From an uncultured Neglectibacter sp. (GTDB lineage Bacteria; Bacillota; Clostridia; Oscillospirales; Acutalibacteraceae): 58,571 nucleotides of DNA. The position numbers were made by a program, and so were the translations under genes. Of the stretch, positions 25,947 through 33,895 are shown in pieces. Within the stretch, counting starts at the first letter, position 1; every line of letters starts with the position of its first letter. A model generated the notes under the pieces. That model was given only the letters and a program-made list of their open reading frames with translations, made no database searches and had not been told where the DNA came from. Location of the stretch: assembly GCA_947647615.1 (NCBI GenBank), contig CANSKS010000012.1, positions 1 to 58,571 of the forward strand, read 5' to 3'.

Positions 25947-28472
25947 TTATAATTCAGCAATGCTTTCATAAAGACTCTGGTAGGCCTGCATTAGGGCAGC
26001 ATGATTTTCCTGGATGTAGGCCGTGTCGCCACTCTTCCCAGCCTGCTCCAGCGCTTTTGCCTGCTCTGAAAGAGCTTCCGCGCCAATGGTCAGGGAAGTA
26101 CTCTTTAAAGCATGAACCTTTATGGCGTAATCGGCCCAGTTGGCCGTTTCATACAGCAAAGCCAGTTCCGCTTTTTTCTCCTCATATTGAGCACCGAACA
26201 TCCGCAGCATTTCCACATAGAAATCTTCCATGCCGCCGCAATAAGCCAAGCCCATTTCCACATTGACACCAGCCTGCCTGAGCCGGGCATAAGACAAAAG
26301 AGCACCGCCTTCCGGAACTTCCCGATGTGATAAGACGGCGGAGGACTCTTCCCCCGCTGCAGGTTCCTGGGGTACCTCTTTGGCTTCTAAGACATCTTCT
26401 GCCATGGGCCTTTCGCTGTACTGAATACGGTCGGGCGGCAACACCTTGCGTAAAACCCGCTCCAAAACAACCCGTTCGATGGGCTTTGGTACAAACTCTG
26501 TAAAACCTTCGCTGCGGAACATCTCTCTGGCGCCGCTAATCGTGTTCGCCGTCAGCGCAATCACCGGCAAATCGGCATAAATCCCATTGTCTATTTCGCG
26601 AATATGCCGGAGGGTCTCCACACCGTCGAAGCCTGGCATCATATGGTCTAAAAACACAATATCGTAACAAGTGCTGCAGCAACGCTTTATAGCTTCCCGG
26701 CCGCTCAGGCAGGTTTCCACTTCTATGCCATAACCACCCAAAACGCCTTTTGCCACCACCAGGTTCATCTCTTCATCATCCACCACCAAAGCTTTGATGC
26801 CCATACAAGAAAAAGCCTTGTCCCCTACAGCCTGGGCTTCTTTGTACCCGTTTTCTTCCGATTCCCCATTTAAAAGGTTCACCACCGAAAGGGCGGAAAA
26901 GGGCTTGCGTATTACAAGCATCCCGCTTTCCCGGTTCAACATGAAATCTGCTTCCGCAATAACCACCACCTGAAGGCTATGGGTAAGCTCTTCGTAATAA
27001 GAACGGTTCTCCTCGTATTCTGCCTGTGCAATGAATATATGGGTTAGCGTATGGGTACGCTGCAGCTTAAGCAGCCCTTCGAAATTATGCGCCTGGTACC
27101 CTTCTATGCCAAGTCGTTCCACCATGTGCAGGATCAACTTGTCATAATACCTTCTCACCTCGTCGCAGCTATATTTTTCCGGCCTGAAATAGCAGGCAAT
27201 ACAAAGCCTCTCCGGGTTGGAAAGCACAATACTCGGGCTGTCGTCTGCCACCCCCTGAGGAATGGCAATATGCGCCCGCAGGCCTTGCTGCTCTTTGCTT
27301 TCGAAATGGATAAAACCACCCATGGCATGGAGAAGTCCCCGCGCAATGGGTATACCAAGGCCAAGCCCTCCTGCAAAGCGGCTGCTTCCGGAATCGGCCT
27401 GATAAAAATCGTCATACATTTGTGTGAGCTGAGAATCGGTCATACCAATACCGGTGTCAGAAATATCGATGAGCAGGTTAATCCCATAATTTTCTCTTCG
27501 GTATCCTATACAAACATTAATGCCGCCCTCCTCGGTAAATTTCAAAGAATTTTCCAGAAGGATCTTCAGCACCTGAGAAATTTTTTCTACATCCCCAACC
27601 AGCAGCGCCGGAATATCGGGAACAATGTCGAACACCAGCTCCAAATGGTGCCGACTGCCCTGCATAGCCGTCATGGCGATCACATCGTACAGCACCGAAG
27701 TGATCATATATTCTTCCTTTGCCGCAGTCAATGTGCCCTCTATGATCTCGGTATAGTCCAGAATATTGCTGATCTGGTTGGAAAGGCGTTTGCCGGCCAG
27801 CTGGATAGATTGTATGTCCTCTCGAATTTCATGAGAAATTTCTTTTTCCAGCATGACTTCGCTAATTCCAAGCACCATGTTAATAGGGGTGAGAAATTCG
27901 TGAGACACATTCGACAAAAAGAGTGCGTTTTGCTTTCCCGATGTTTCCAGCTGCTCCAATATCCTATGGTATCTCTGGAGTTCTACTCGCCTTCGGTTAA
28001 TCCGGCGCCTTGTTATTTCTACCGCGCCCGTTACCACGGCAGCACCGAGCACAAGGCGCACGACGTTTTGAAAATCCATGTCAAAAGCAATTGTTCCCAG
28101 GAATAAAAAATGATATAACAGCAGCAATACATAGAAAGCAGCCGTCAAATACAACAGCTGCTTTTTACCCAGAATTGAGAAGGCGAAGATCATGATACAA
28201 GTCACAGCAGGTATCTCAAACAAGCTGGCGCTGTGGACTCCGAAAAAGAAAAATTCCACTATCAGAAGGACAGCGCACAAATTCTCATATAGGCTCTCCG
28301 AGCCGATTCTCCCGATATGCAAAACCCATATGCTCAAACAACCTGCAGTGATCAACAAGATCATCCACAGCTCCCAAGACATGGCAACTGTGACTAAGAT
28401 CATTGTGATGCTAAACACCGTGACAATACCGGCCAAAAGCAAGTGCCTACTCATCTGTTCCTGAGTCTTCAT
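25947..28472 (-). CDS. Hybrid histidine kinase with receiver and HPt domains
   Basis: This 841-residue membrane kinase has six or so transmembrane helices (10-150). HisKA carries H191 (VSHEFLTP). The HATPase has LLENSLKF, DTGIG and GGLGLGI. A degenerate receiver-like region (about 420-535) lacks the acidic pocket. A full receiver has VVDDEE, D609 and VPKP, and a C-terminal HPt domain has H787 (VHALKST). The chain His-Asp-His allows a complete internal phosphorelay. The ATG overlaps the stop of the stand-alone receiver gene (ATGA). The phosphate probably passes between this protein, the small receiver and the DegV-fused kinase. No DNA-binding output domain is present in the operon. Confidence 0.9.
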   Translation of the reverse strand: MKTQEQMSRHLLLAGIVTVFSITMILVTVAMSWELWMILLITAGCLSIWVLHIGRIGSESLYENLCAVLLIVEFFFFGVHSASLFEIPAVTCIMIFAFSILGKKQLLYLTAAFYVLLLLYHFLFLGTIAFDMDFQNVVRLVLGAAVVTGAVEITRRRINRRRVELQRYHRILEQLETSGKQNALFLSNVSHEFLTPINMVLGISEVMLEKEISHEIREDIQSIQLAGKRLSNQISNILDYTEIIEGTLTAAKEEYMITSVLYDVIAMTAMQGSRHHLELVFDIVPDIPALLVGDVEKISQVLKILLENSLKFTEEGGINVCIGYRRENYGINLLIDISDTGIGMTDSQLTQMYDDFYQADSGSSRFAGGLGLGIPIARGLLHAMGGFIHFESKEQQGLRAHIAIPQGVADDSPSIVLSNPERLCIACYFRPEKYSCDEVRRYYDKLILHMVERLGIEGYQAHNFEGLLKLQRTHTLTHIFIAQAEYEENRSYYEELTHSLQVVVIAEADFMLNRESGMLVIRKPFSALSVVNLLNGESEENGYKEAQAVGDKAFSCMGIKALVVDDEEMNLVVAKGVLGGYGIEVETCLSGREAIKRCCSTCYDIVFLDHMMPGFDGVETLRHIREIDNGIYADLPVIALTANTISGAREMFRSEGFTEFVPKPIERVVLERVLRKVLPPDRIQYSERPMAEDVLEAKEVPQEPAAGEESSAVLSHREVPEGGALLSYARLRQAGVNVEMGLAYCGGMEDFYVEMLRMFGAQYEEKKAELALLYETANWADYAIKVHALKSTSLTIGAEALSEQAKALEQAGKSGDTAYIQENHAALMQAYQSLYESIAEL

Positions 28473-28843
28473 CGTGTTTCAAGCTCCTGCGCAACCCGTT
28501 TTAACAGCTCCTGGGGTAAAAATGGCTTTTTTAAATAATTGACAGCTCCCAGCTTAATGGCATTGAGCACATTTCCTTTTTCGCCTGACGCTGTCAGAAA
28601 AATCACAGGAATCTCCAGCGAGCACTCTTCCTTCATGCGTTCAAAGGTCTCGATACCGTTCATGTTTGGCATTTCAATATCCAGAAGGACCAGATCAACC
28701 TTTTCTCTTTTTAACCTTTCCAGAGCTTCTTCACCTGAATCGGCTAAAAGCACATCATAGTGCTTTTCCAGGATCATCCTGGTTCGCATCAAGTTCATCG
28801 TGTCGTCATCTACTACTAAAATACGTTTAATGCCTTTCTGCAT
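28469..28843 (-). CDS. Stand-alone receiver (CheY-like) response regulator
   Basis: The 124-residue single-domain receiver has ILVVDDDTMN (acidic pocket D12-D14), phospho-acceptor D55 (LLDIEMP), T84 in FLTASGE and K106 in LKKPF. All catalytic receiver residues are present and there is no output domain. It is the first gene of the phosphorelay operon and overlaps the next gene by four bases. It likely acts as a phosphate shuttle or sink, or by protein-protein contact. It has a consensus promoter with a roughly 50-base leader. Confidence 0.9.
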   Translation of the reverse strand: MQKGIKRILVVDDDTMNLMRTRMILEKHYDVLLADSGEEALERLKREKVDLVLLDIEMPNMNGIETFERMKEECSLEIPVIFLTASGEKGNVLNAIKLGAVNYLKKPFLPQELLKRVAQELETR

Positions 28844-28897
28844 ATATGGTGGCCTCCCTATTTGTTCTTAAAGCTTTTCTGGGGTTTTCCTAGAAAT

Positions 28898-28926
28898 ATT
28901 TTAAAGCACTATGCCTGTAAAATCAA
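28898..28926 (-). promoter_or_regulatory. Promoter of the phosphorelay operon
   Basis: Minus strand TTGATT (28921-28926), 17-base spacer, TAAAAT (28898-28903), about 55 bases upstream of the receiver start. It is divergent from the methyltransferase promoter about 55 bases away. Confidence 0.75.
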
Positions 28927-28963
28927 GCCCAAAAGCCCTTTTCGGAGAAAATTCCGGGATGGC

Positions 28964-28998
28964 AGACCGGTAAAAGGCGCATTGACTTTTACCGGTCT
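28964..28998. promoter_or_regulatory. 12-bp inverted repeat over the methyltransferase -35 (operator candidate)
   Basis: AGACCGGTAAAA (28964-28975) and TTTTACCGGTCT (28987-28998) are perfect inverted copies 11 bases apart. The right arm covers the last base of the -35 and most of the spacer; the -35 otherwise lies in the loop. A bound dimer would block RNA polymerase. No T-run follows on either strand, so a terminator role is unlikely. Confidence 0.65.
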
Positions 28999-29010
28999 GA
29001 GTGGTATTAT
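28982..29010 (+). promoter_or_regulatory. Promoter of the FokI-like modification/restriction genes
   Basis: TTGACT (28982-28987), 17-base spacer, extended -10 TGGTATTAT (hexamer 29005-29010). Transcription should begin near 29017, so the coding start must be the ATG at 29042 rather than upstream codons. Confidence 0.8.
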
Positions 29011-29041
29011 CCCTTATAAGGATGTTTTGGGATGTGGAATT

Positions 29042-30982
29042 ATGAGATTCATTGGCAGCAAGGCCCATTTGTTGGAAAAGATTGATCAAGTGATTTTAGA
29101 GCACGCCACAGGAAGGGAAACCATATTTTGCGATATTTTTTCCGGTACCGGCGTGGTGGCCCGGTATTTTAAGCCCAGATACGAAATTCATTCCAACGAT
29201 ATCCTGTACTTTTCTTATGTCATACAAAAAGCTACGGTGGAAAACAATAAAAAGCCCGTTTTCTTGAAGCTGAGAGACAGGGGGATATCTGATCCCTTCC
29301 GCTTTTTGGAAGAGGCGGAGATTCCTCCAATGGATAAGGGGCACCTTTTTATCACGGAGCACTATTCCCCTCACGAGCACTGCAAAAGGATGTATTTGTC
29401 CCACAAAAACGCGCTGCGGGCAGATTTTATTCGGAACACCTTAGACGCCTGGAAAAAACAATGCCTTGTAACAGAGCTGGAATATTACTACCTTCTTGCC
29501 GGGCTCATTGAAGCAATCCCTTCCGTTTCCAATATCACGGGCACCTACGGTGCTTACTTGAAGCATTGGGACAAGCGTGCCTTAAAGGATTTGGAAATGG
29601 TGCGCCTGGATGTGGTAGATAACAAAAGGAAAAACCGGTGCTACCAACAGGATGCCAACAAACTCATTAGAGAATTGGAGGGCGATATTTTATATTTGGA
29701 CCCTCCTTACAATACCCGGCAGTACGCCCCAAATTATCACTTGTTGGAGACCATATCCAAATATGACTGCCCGGAGGTGCATGGAGTTACCGGCATGAGG
29801 CCTTATGAAGACGCCAAATCTGACTTTTGCGTCAAAAGCAAGGTCTCGGAGGCATTGGAAGACCTGGTGGCAAAGGCAAAATTCCGCCACATCGTTCTGA
29901 GCTACAGCACCGACGGCCTCATGGCTTCCCATGAGATCGAACAAATCTTGAAGCGTCATGGTATAGAAAAAAGCTACCAGCGGTATGACATTCCCTACCG
30001 GCAATACAAGAGCAAAAAACCCGGGCAGTCCCAATGCCTGTACGAATATCTTTTTTATGTAGAAAAGAGGCTTCCCAGGAAGAGCCTTCTGGTACCCAAA
30101 GGCCCTGTTAAAGAGCCGTGCCCTATTGTGGATCCCAAAAAATATATTAAAAGCCCCATGAATTACATAGGCGGGAAGTACAAGCTGCTGCCCCAGCTTC
30201 TCCCCCTGTTCCCAAAAAATATCAATACCTTCGTCGACCTGTTTTCGGGAGGCTGCAATGTGGCCATTAACGTAACCGCTAAAAAGATTCTCTGCAACGA
30301 TATTAACTGGAAAGTCGTAGAGCTGTTTGAGGCCTTTCGCAGCATGGAGCTTCCCGAGCTGCTCTGTCAAATCAAATCCCGCATCGCGGAATACGGGCTT
30401 TCGAAAGAAAATGAGGAAGGGTTCCAGCGATTCCGGGAGTTTTACAATAAAACTCGGGACCCCATTGACCTTTACACCTTGACCTGTTATTCCTTTAACT
30501 ATCAGTTCCGGTTCAACAACAGCCTGGAATATAACAATCCCTTCGGAAGGGCCCGGAGCCAATTTTCAGAAAACATGGAACGCAACCTCATCGCCTTTGT
30601 CACGCGGCTCAAAAGCATGAACGTGGAATTTACCAGTAAAGATTTTACAGAAATTCCCTTAGAAAAATTCAATTCCCACGATTTCTTCTATTGCGACCCT
30701 CCTTACCTTATTACAACAGGAACCTACAACGATGGAAGCCGTGGGTTTAAAGATTGGAAGGCAAGCCAGGAACACGCTCTGTACCAATATTTGGACCACG
30801 CGAACCAGCGGGGAATTCGGTTTGCCCTATCGAACGTCATGGAGCACAAGGGAAAGCAAAACAGCATTTTGCTGGAATGGGCAAAGAAGTACAAGCTCGT
30901 CCCGCTGGATTACACCTATTCCAACTCCAGCTACAATACCAAGAGAGGGGAAAGCAAGGAAGTTTTGGTAATAAACTACTAA
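29042..30982 (+). CDS. FokI-like type IIS DNA adenine methyltransferase with two catalytic domains
   Basis: The 646-residue protein is a tandem of two D12-class N6-adenine methyltransferases. The first has MRFIGSKAHLLEKI (1-14), the SAM-binding DIFSGTG (31-37) and DPPYN (220-224). The second has SPMNYIGGKYKLLPQL (371-386), DLFSGGCN (399-406) and CDPPY (551-555). M.FokI has this same duplication and nearly the same length, because the asymmetric site GGATG needs a separate enzyme unit for each strand. The gene is followed 14 bases later by a FokI-like nuclease in the same order as in the FokI system. The start is weakly supported by a ribosome site but fits the promoter. It would protect host DNA from the cognate nuclease. 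Confidence 0.93.
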   Translation: MRFIGSKAHLLEKIDQVILEHATGRETIFCDIFSGTGVVARYFKPRYEIHSNDILYFSYVIQKATVENNKKPVFLKLRDRGISDPFRFLEEAEIPPMDKGHLFITEHYSPHEHCKRMYLSHKNALRADFIRNTLDAWKKQCLVTELEYYYLLAGLIEAIPSVSNITGTYGAYLKHWDKRALKDLEMVRLDVVDNKRKNRCYQQDANKLIRELEGDILYLDPPYNTRQYAPNYHLLETISKYDCPEVHGVTGMRPYEDAKSDFCVKSKVSEALEDLVAKAKFRHIVLSYSTDGLMASHEIEQILKRHGIEKSYQRYDIPYRQYKSKKPGQSQCLYEYLFYVEKRLPRKSLLVPKGPVKEPCPIVDPKKYIKSPMNYIGGKYKLLPQLLPLFPKNINTFVDLFSGGCNVAINVTAKKILCNDINWKVVELFEAFRSMELPELLCQIKSRIAEYGLSKENEEGFQRFREFYNKTRDPIDLYTLTCYSFNYQFRFNNSLEYNNPFGRARSQFSENMERNLIAFVTRLKSMNVEFTSKDFTEIPLEKFNSHDFFYCDPPYLITTGTYNDGSRGFKDWKASQEHALYQYLDHANQRGIRFALSNVMEHKGKQNSILLEWAKKYKLVPLDYTYSNSSYNTKRGESKEVLVINY

Positions 30983-30996
30983 TTGCGAGTGCGATT

Positions 30997-32775
30997 ATGA
31001 TTTCTGTTATACCCACCTGCCACACCGTTTTTCGGGCCTTTGGCTGGGTGCAGGACCCCAGCAATTTGCGAAGCCTTTGCGATGTTGTGGCCGTATTCGA
31101 CAACAGTTCGGAAAAGCATCGGGAGCTTGTCTCCCATACCATCCCAAAGCTGGTAGAAGAACGGGATGGACGCGGTGAACTTGTAGACGCTCTGAACACC
31201 CGGCCTGTAAGAATCTCCTATTCCCAGCTGGTGGGCACTGCTTTTACGCCTCGAAGCCATTCCCGCTGTAACGGCATCATTCAAGCGGCGGTAAAGGGGC
31301 AAAAGCGAGATTTTATTGTAGATTGGCCCGCCGATAATTATGTACGCTGGGCCCATTGCTTCGGATTTCTCCAATATGACTATAGCAGCGACACCTTCAC
31401 CATAACCCCCCAGGGATTGCGGCTTACGGCCTTCCGGGAAAAGGGCGAGGCGCTTTCTGCCGGAGAAAAAGAGGTGTTGACAAACGCCGTTTTGGCCTAC
31501 CCTCCGGCTATTCGAATTTTGGGCCTGCTGGCCAAAAGCCAGGAAACGCCCCTTACCAAATTCGAATTGGGGCAGCAGTTGGGCTTTATTGGGGAAGACG
31601 GCTTTACCAACATGCCCCAGAAGCTGCTGATCCGAGCACTAGTGGGGGCACAGCCCAAGGACCGCAACGCTATGAAGGCCGATTGGGAAGGATCTTCCGA
31701 CAAATATTCCCGCATGATCGCCAGTTGGCTGGAAAAGCTGGGTTTGGTAGAGAAAGCGCCCAAAAAGGTTACTGTCACAGTGGCGGGAAACAATTATTCC
31801 GAAACGCTTAACCAGGCGTACCTGATCACCGCCGGCGGCATGACAGCATTGGGAAGAGCGCGCGGGAAAAGCAGGCACAAAAGAATTCCAAAAAATGTAT
31901 GTTGGGAGATGTTGGCCACCAAGGGCTCCGGCCGGGAATATCTGCGTACCCGGCGGGCTTTCCTGCTCAAATATATTTCGGAAAGCAAACGGGCCGTTTC
32001 CCTGGCGGAAATTCAAGCCTATTTAAAAAAGGCTGGGTTGGAAGAAAGTGAAACTACCATCTGCGACGACATCAAGGGCTTGCAAAATATCGGCTTGGAA
32101 ATTTCGGAAATTCAGGGGCGAATTTTGTTCCAGGATGAAATTTCCGATTTTGTAATCCCGTTGCCTCAATCCCTAGCAAGATCCGGTTTGGAAGAAACCA
32201 AAGAGGCGCTGCGGGCCAAACTGATGTATTTGTCTCACGAATACCTTACTTTGCTGGACTTGGCTTACGACAGCCAACAAAACCGGCTGTTCGAAATGAA
32301 GACTCTGGAGCTGCTCACAGAGGAGTGCCGGTATCAAGGACTGCATTTGGGAGGCAGCCGCAAACCCGACGGTATTATTTTCACCTGCGGAAAAGAGGGC
32401 TACGGCGTCATCATTGACACCAAAGCCTATTCCAAAGGCTACAGACTTCCCATTGCCCAAGCCGACGAAATGGAGCGGTACATTGGAGAAAACCAAACCC
32501 GGGATGAAAAGGTCAATCCCAACAAGTGGTGGGAAAATTTCGACAGCGGTATTGAGGATTTCTATTTTCTGTTTGTTTCCGGCCATTTTACCGGGAATTT
32601 TGAGGCACAGCTGGACAGGATAAGCCGAAACAAGGGCATAAGGGGCGGCGCCCTGCCCGTTGTCCAGCTCTTGCTGTGTGCCGAGGCCTACAAGGCTGGG
32701 ACCCTCACCCACGAGGGTATTCGGGACAGGCTGTTTCAAAACAAAGAAGTTTCCCTGTGCAAAGCTTGTCGCTAG
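30997..32775 (+). CDS. FokI-like type IIS restriction endonuclease
   Basis: The 592-residue protein is recognisably homologous to R.FokI along its length (about 580 residues). FGWVQDPSNL is at 15-24, SYPP-like AYPPAIRILGLL at 167-178, WEGSSDKYSRMIASW at 230-244 and the linker side at VCWEMLAT. The cleavage domain starts near 400. Catalytic residues are P457-D458, D474 and K476 (FokI D450, D467, K469). The dimer-interface D490 and R494 correspond to FokI D483 and R487. The recognition half therefore probably reads GGATG and the nuclease half cuts at a distance after dimerising. The FokI NNW motif is ADW here, so specificity could differ. There is no good ribosome site; it is translated downstream of the methyltransferase, which may keep its level low. 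Confidence 0.94.
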   Translation: MISVIPTCHTVFRAFGWVQDPSNLRSLCDVVAVFDNSSEKHRELVSHTIPKLVEERDGRGELVDALNTRPVRISYSQLVGTAFTPRSHSRCNGIIQAAVKGQKRDFIVDWPADNYVRWAHCFGFLQYDYSSDTFTITPQGLRLTAFREKGEALSAGEKEVLTNAVLAYPPAIRILGLLAKSQETPLTKFELGQQLGFIGEDGFTNMPQKLLIRALVGAQPKDRNAMKADWEGSSDKYSRMIASWLEKLGLVEKAPKKVTVTVAGNNYSETLNQAYLITAGGMTALGRARGKSRHKRIPKNVCWEMLATKGSGREYLRTRRAFLLKYISESKRAVSLAEIQAYLKKAGLEESETTICDDIKGLQNIGLEISEIQGRILFQDEISDFVIPLPQSLARSGLEETKEALRAKLMYLSHEYLTLLDLAYDSQQNRLFEMKTLELLTEECRYQGLHLGGSRKPDGIIFTCGKEGYGVIIDTKAYSKGYRLPIAQADEMERYIGENQTRDEKVNPNKWWENFDSGIEDFYFLFVSGHFTGNFEAQLDRISRNKGIRGGALPVVQLLLCAEAYKAGTLTHEGIRDRLFQNKEVSLCKACR

Positions 32776-32851
32776 GCGCAGAAGCCCTGTCCTATTTTGC
32801 CATTTTCTCACAGTTTCAAAAAAGTGCACGAAAAAAATTGTGTGGAAAAGC

Positions 32852-32880
32852 TTGACTTTTTCCTTCAAATGCGATATTGT
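32852..32880 (+). promoter_or_regulatory. Promoter of the cytidylate-kinase-like gene
   Basis: TTGACT (32852-32857), 17-base spacer, TATTGT (32875-32880), with about 70 bases of leader before the ATG at 32959. No separate terminator for the restriction gene was seen in 32776-32851. Confidence 0.7.
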
Positions 32881-32958
32881 TTAGTTGTGAAATCATGGTA
32901 TCATTTACCAGAAGACTTCCAATTAACGTTATTTTACTAATGCGAGGAGGAATCAAAT

Positions 32959-33582
32959 ATGTTGCCTGTTATCACCATTTCCCGTCAATTTGGAAGCGGC
33001 GGCCACGAGGTGGGGGAAAAGCTTTCCGAGCAGTTGGGGATCCCTTTTTATGACAAAGCCCTTATCGCCATGGCGGCCAAGGAGAGCGGTTTTTCCGAAG
33101 AGGTGTTCGCTGCTGCGGATGAAAAAGCCACCAGCAGCCTGCTCTATTCTATGGTGATGGGCAGTTACGCCTTTGGTTCCCGCATTCCCGGCTTAAACGA
33201 AATGCCTATTAACGATAAACTATTTATCATTCAAGCCGATATTATTAAAAAGGCCGCGGAACAAGGCCCCTGTGTGATCATTGGCCGTTGTGCCGATTAC
33301 ATTTTGAGAGAGCATGAAAACTGCCTCAACGTGTTTGTCCATGCCGACAAGTCTGCCAGAGTAAAGCGCGTTACCGAAAAGCAGTTATGCGGCGAGGAAC
33401 GGAAAATCCCCGACTTCGTGGCTAAAAAGGATAAACAGCGGGCCAACTATTACAATTTCTACACCAACAACCGGTGGGATGATCTGCTGAATTACGACCT
33501 GACCATCGACACCTCCAGGTTTTCCATTGATATGGCCGTAGCACTTATTATTGACGCGGCCAAAAAACTGGAGCTTAACTAA
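32959..33582 (+). CDS. Cytidylate kinase-like protein
   Basis: The 207-residue protein has ITISRQFGSGGHEVGEKLSE (residues 5-24), a variant P-loop of the cytidylate-kinase-like family (PF13189). GPCVIIGRCADYILRE and a lid-like KDKQRANYYNFYTNNRW follow. Family members resemble nucleoside monophosphate kinases, but their substrate is unproven and many genomes also carry a true cmk. AGGAGGAATCAAAT precedes the ATG. It is a single-gene unit with its own promoter and terminator. Confidence 0.88.
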   Translation: MLPVITISRQFGSGGHEVGEKLSEQLGIPFYDKALIAMAAKESGFSEEVFAAADEKATSSLLYSMVMGSYAFGSRIPGLNEMPINDKLFIIQADIIKKAAEQGPCVIIGRCADYILREHENCLNVFVHADKSARVKRVTEKQLCGEERKIPDFVAKKDKQRANYYNFYTNNRWDDLLNYDLTIDTSRFSIDMAVALIIDAAKKLELN

Positions 33583-33608
33583 GCGTACAAGATATTTTCT
33601 TTTCCTTT

Positions 33609-33646
33609 CCCCGGGCAATCTCCCTGCCCGGGGACTTTCCTTTTTC
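33609..33646 (+). terminator. Terminator of the cytidylate-kinase-like gene
   Basis: CCCCGGGCA (33609-33617) pairs with TGCCCGGGG (33625-33633), followed by ACTTTCCTTTTTC. Confidence 0.85.
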
Positions 33647-33658
33647 TAGGGGCCATGC

Positions 33659-33664
33659 TATAAT
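33659..33664 (+). promoter_or_regulatory. Extended -10 promoter of the apbE leader
   Basis: TGCTATAAT provides an extended -10 (TATAAT at 33659-33664) with no good -35. It lies about 230 bases before the apbE start and before an internal terminator hairpin. Confidence 0.6.
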
Positions 33665-33670
33665 AGTTTC

Positions 33671-33761
33671 GTGCCGGAAGTGCATCTTCCCCGCGCTTTG
33701 TTATTCACGCCGAGTTTTGTTTTCCCACCAAAGAGCGCTCCACTCCCTGGAGCTCTTTTTT
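33671..33761 (+). ncRNA. Leader RNA or small RNA ending in an intrinsic terminator, upstream of apbE
   Basis: Between the promoter and apbE lies a roughly 90-base segment containing hairpin GGAAG-TGCAT-CTTCC. It ends in a terminator: AAGAGC (33731-33736) pairs with GCTCTT (33752-33757), with inner TCCA/TGGA and a T6 run to 33761. Because the downstream gene has no other clear promoter, this is either an attenuated leader controlling apbE or an independent small RNA. It does not match the FMN riboswitch consensus that I know. The remaining 33762-33895 stretch is AT-rich with no convincing gene. Confidence 0.5.
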
Positions 33762-33895
33762 ATAGCGGAGAAAAGAAAAATGCGCACTTTGTTTTGCCGG
33801 TCTTCCGCGGCATACAAAAGCGGGCTTGGAACGCCGGTCTCAAAACAAACGTCAACGAAAACCTTGAAAAAATTGTAGGTGAAAATTTTACTTTT

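Noticed and set aside
28862-29041. In-frame 5' extension of the methyltransferase
   Set aside because: It covers the promoter and operator and has no ribosome site; the start at 29042 matches the conserved MRFIGSK.
33671-33761. FMN riboswitch before apbE
   Set aside because: The conserved FMN-element sequences are not present; only a generic terminator-ended leader can be supported.
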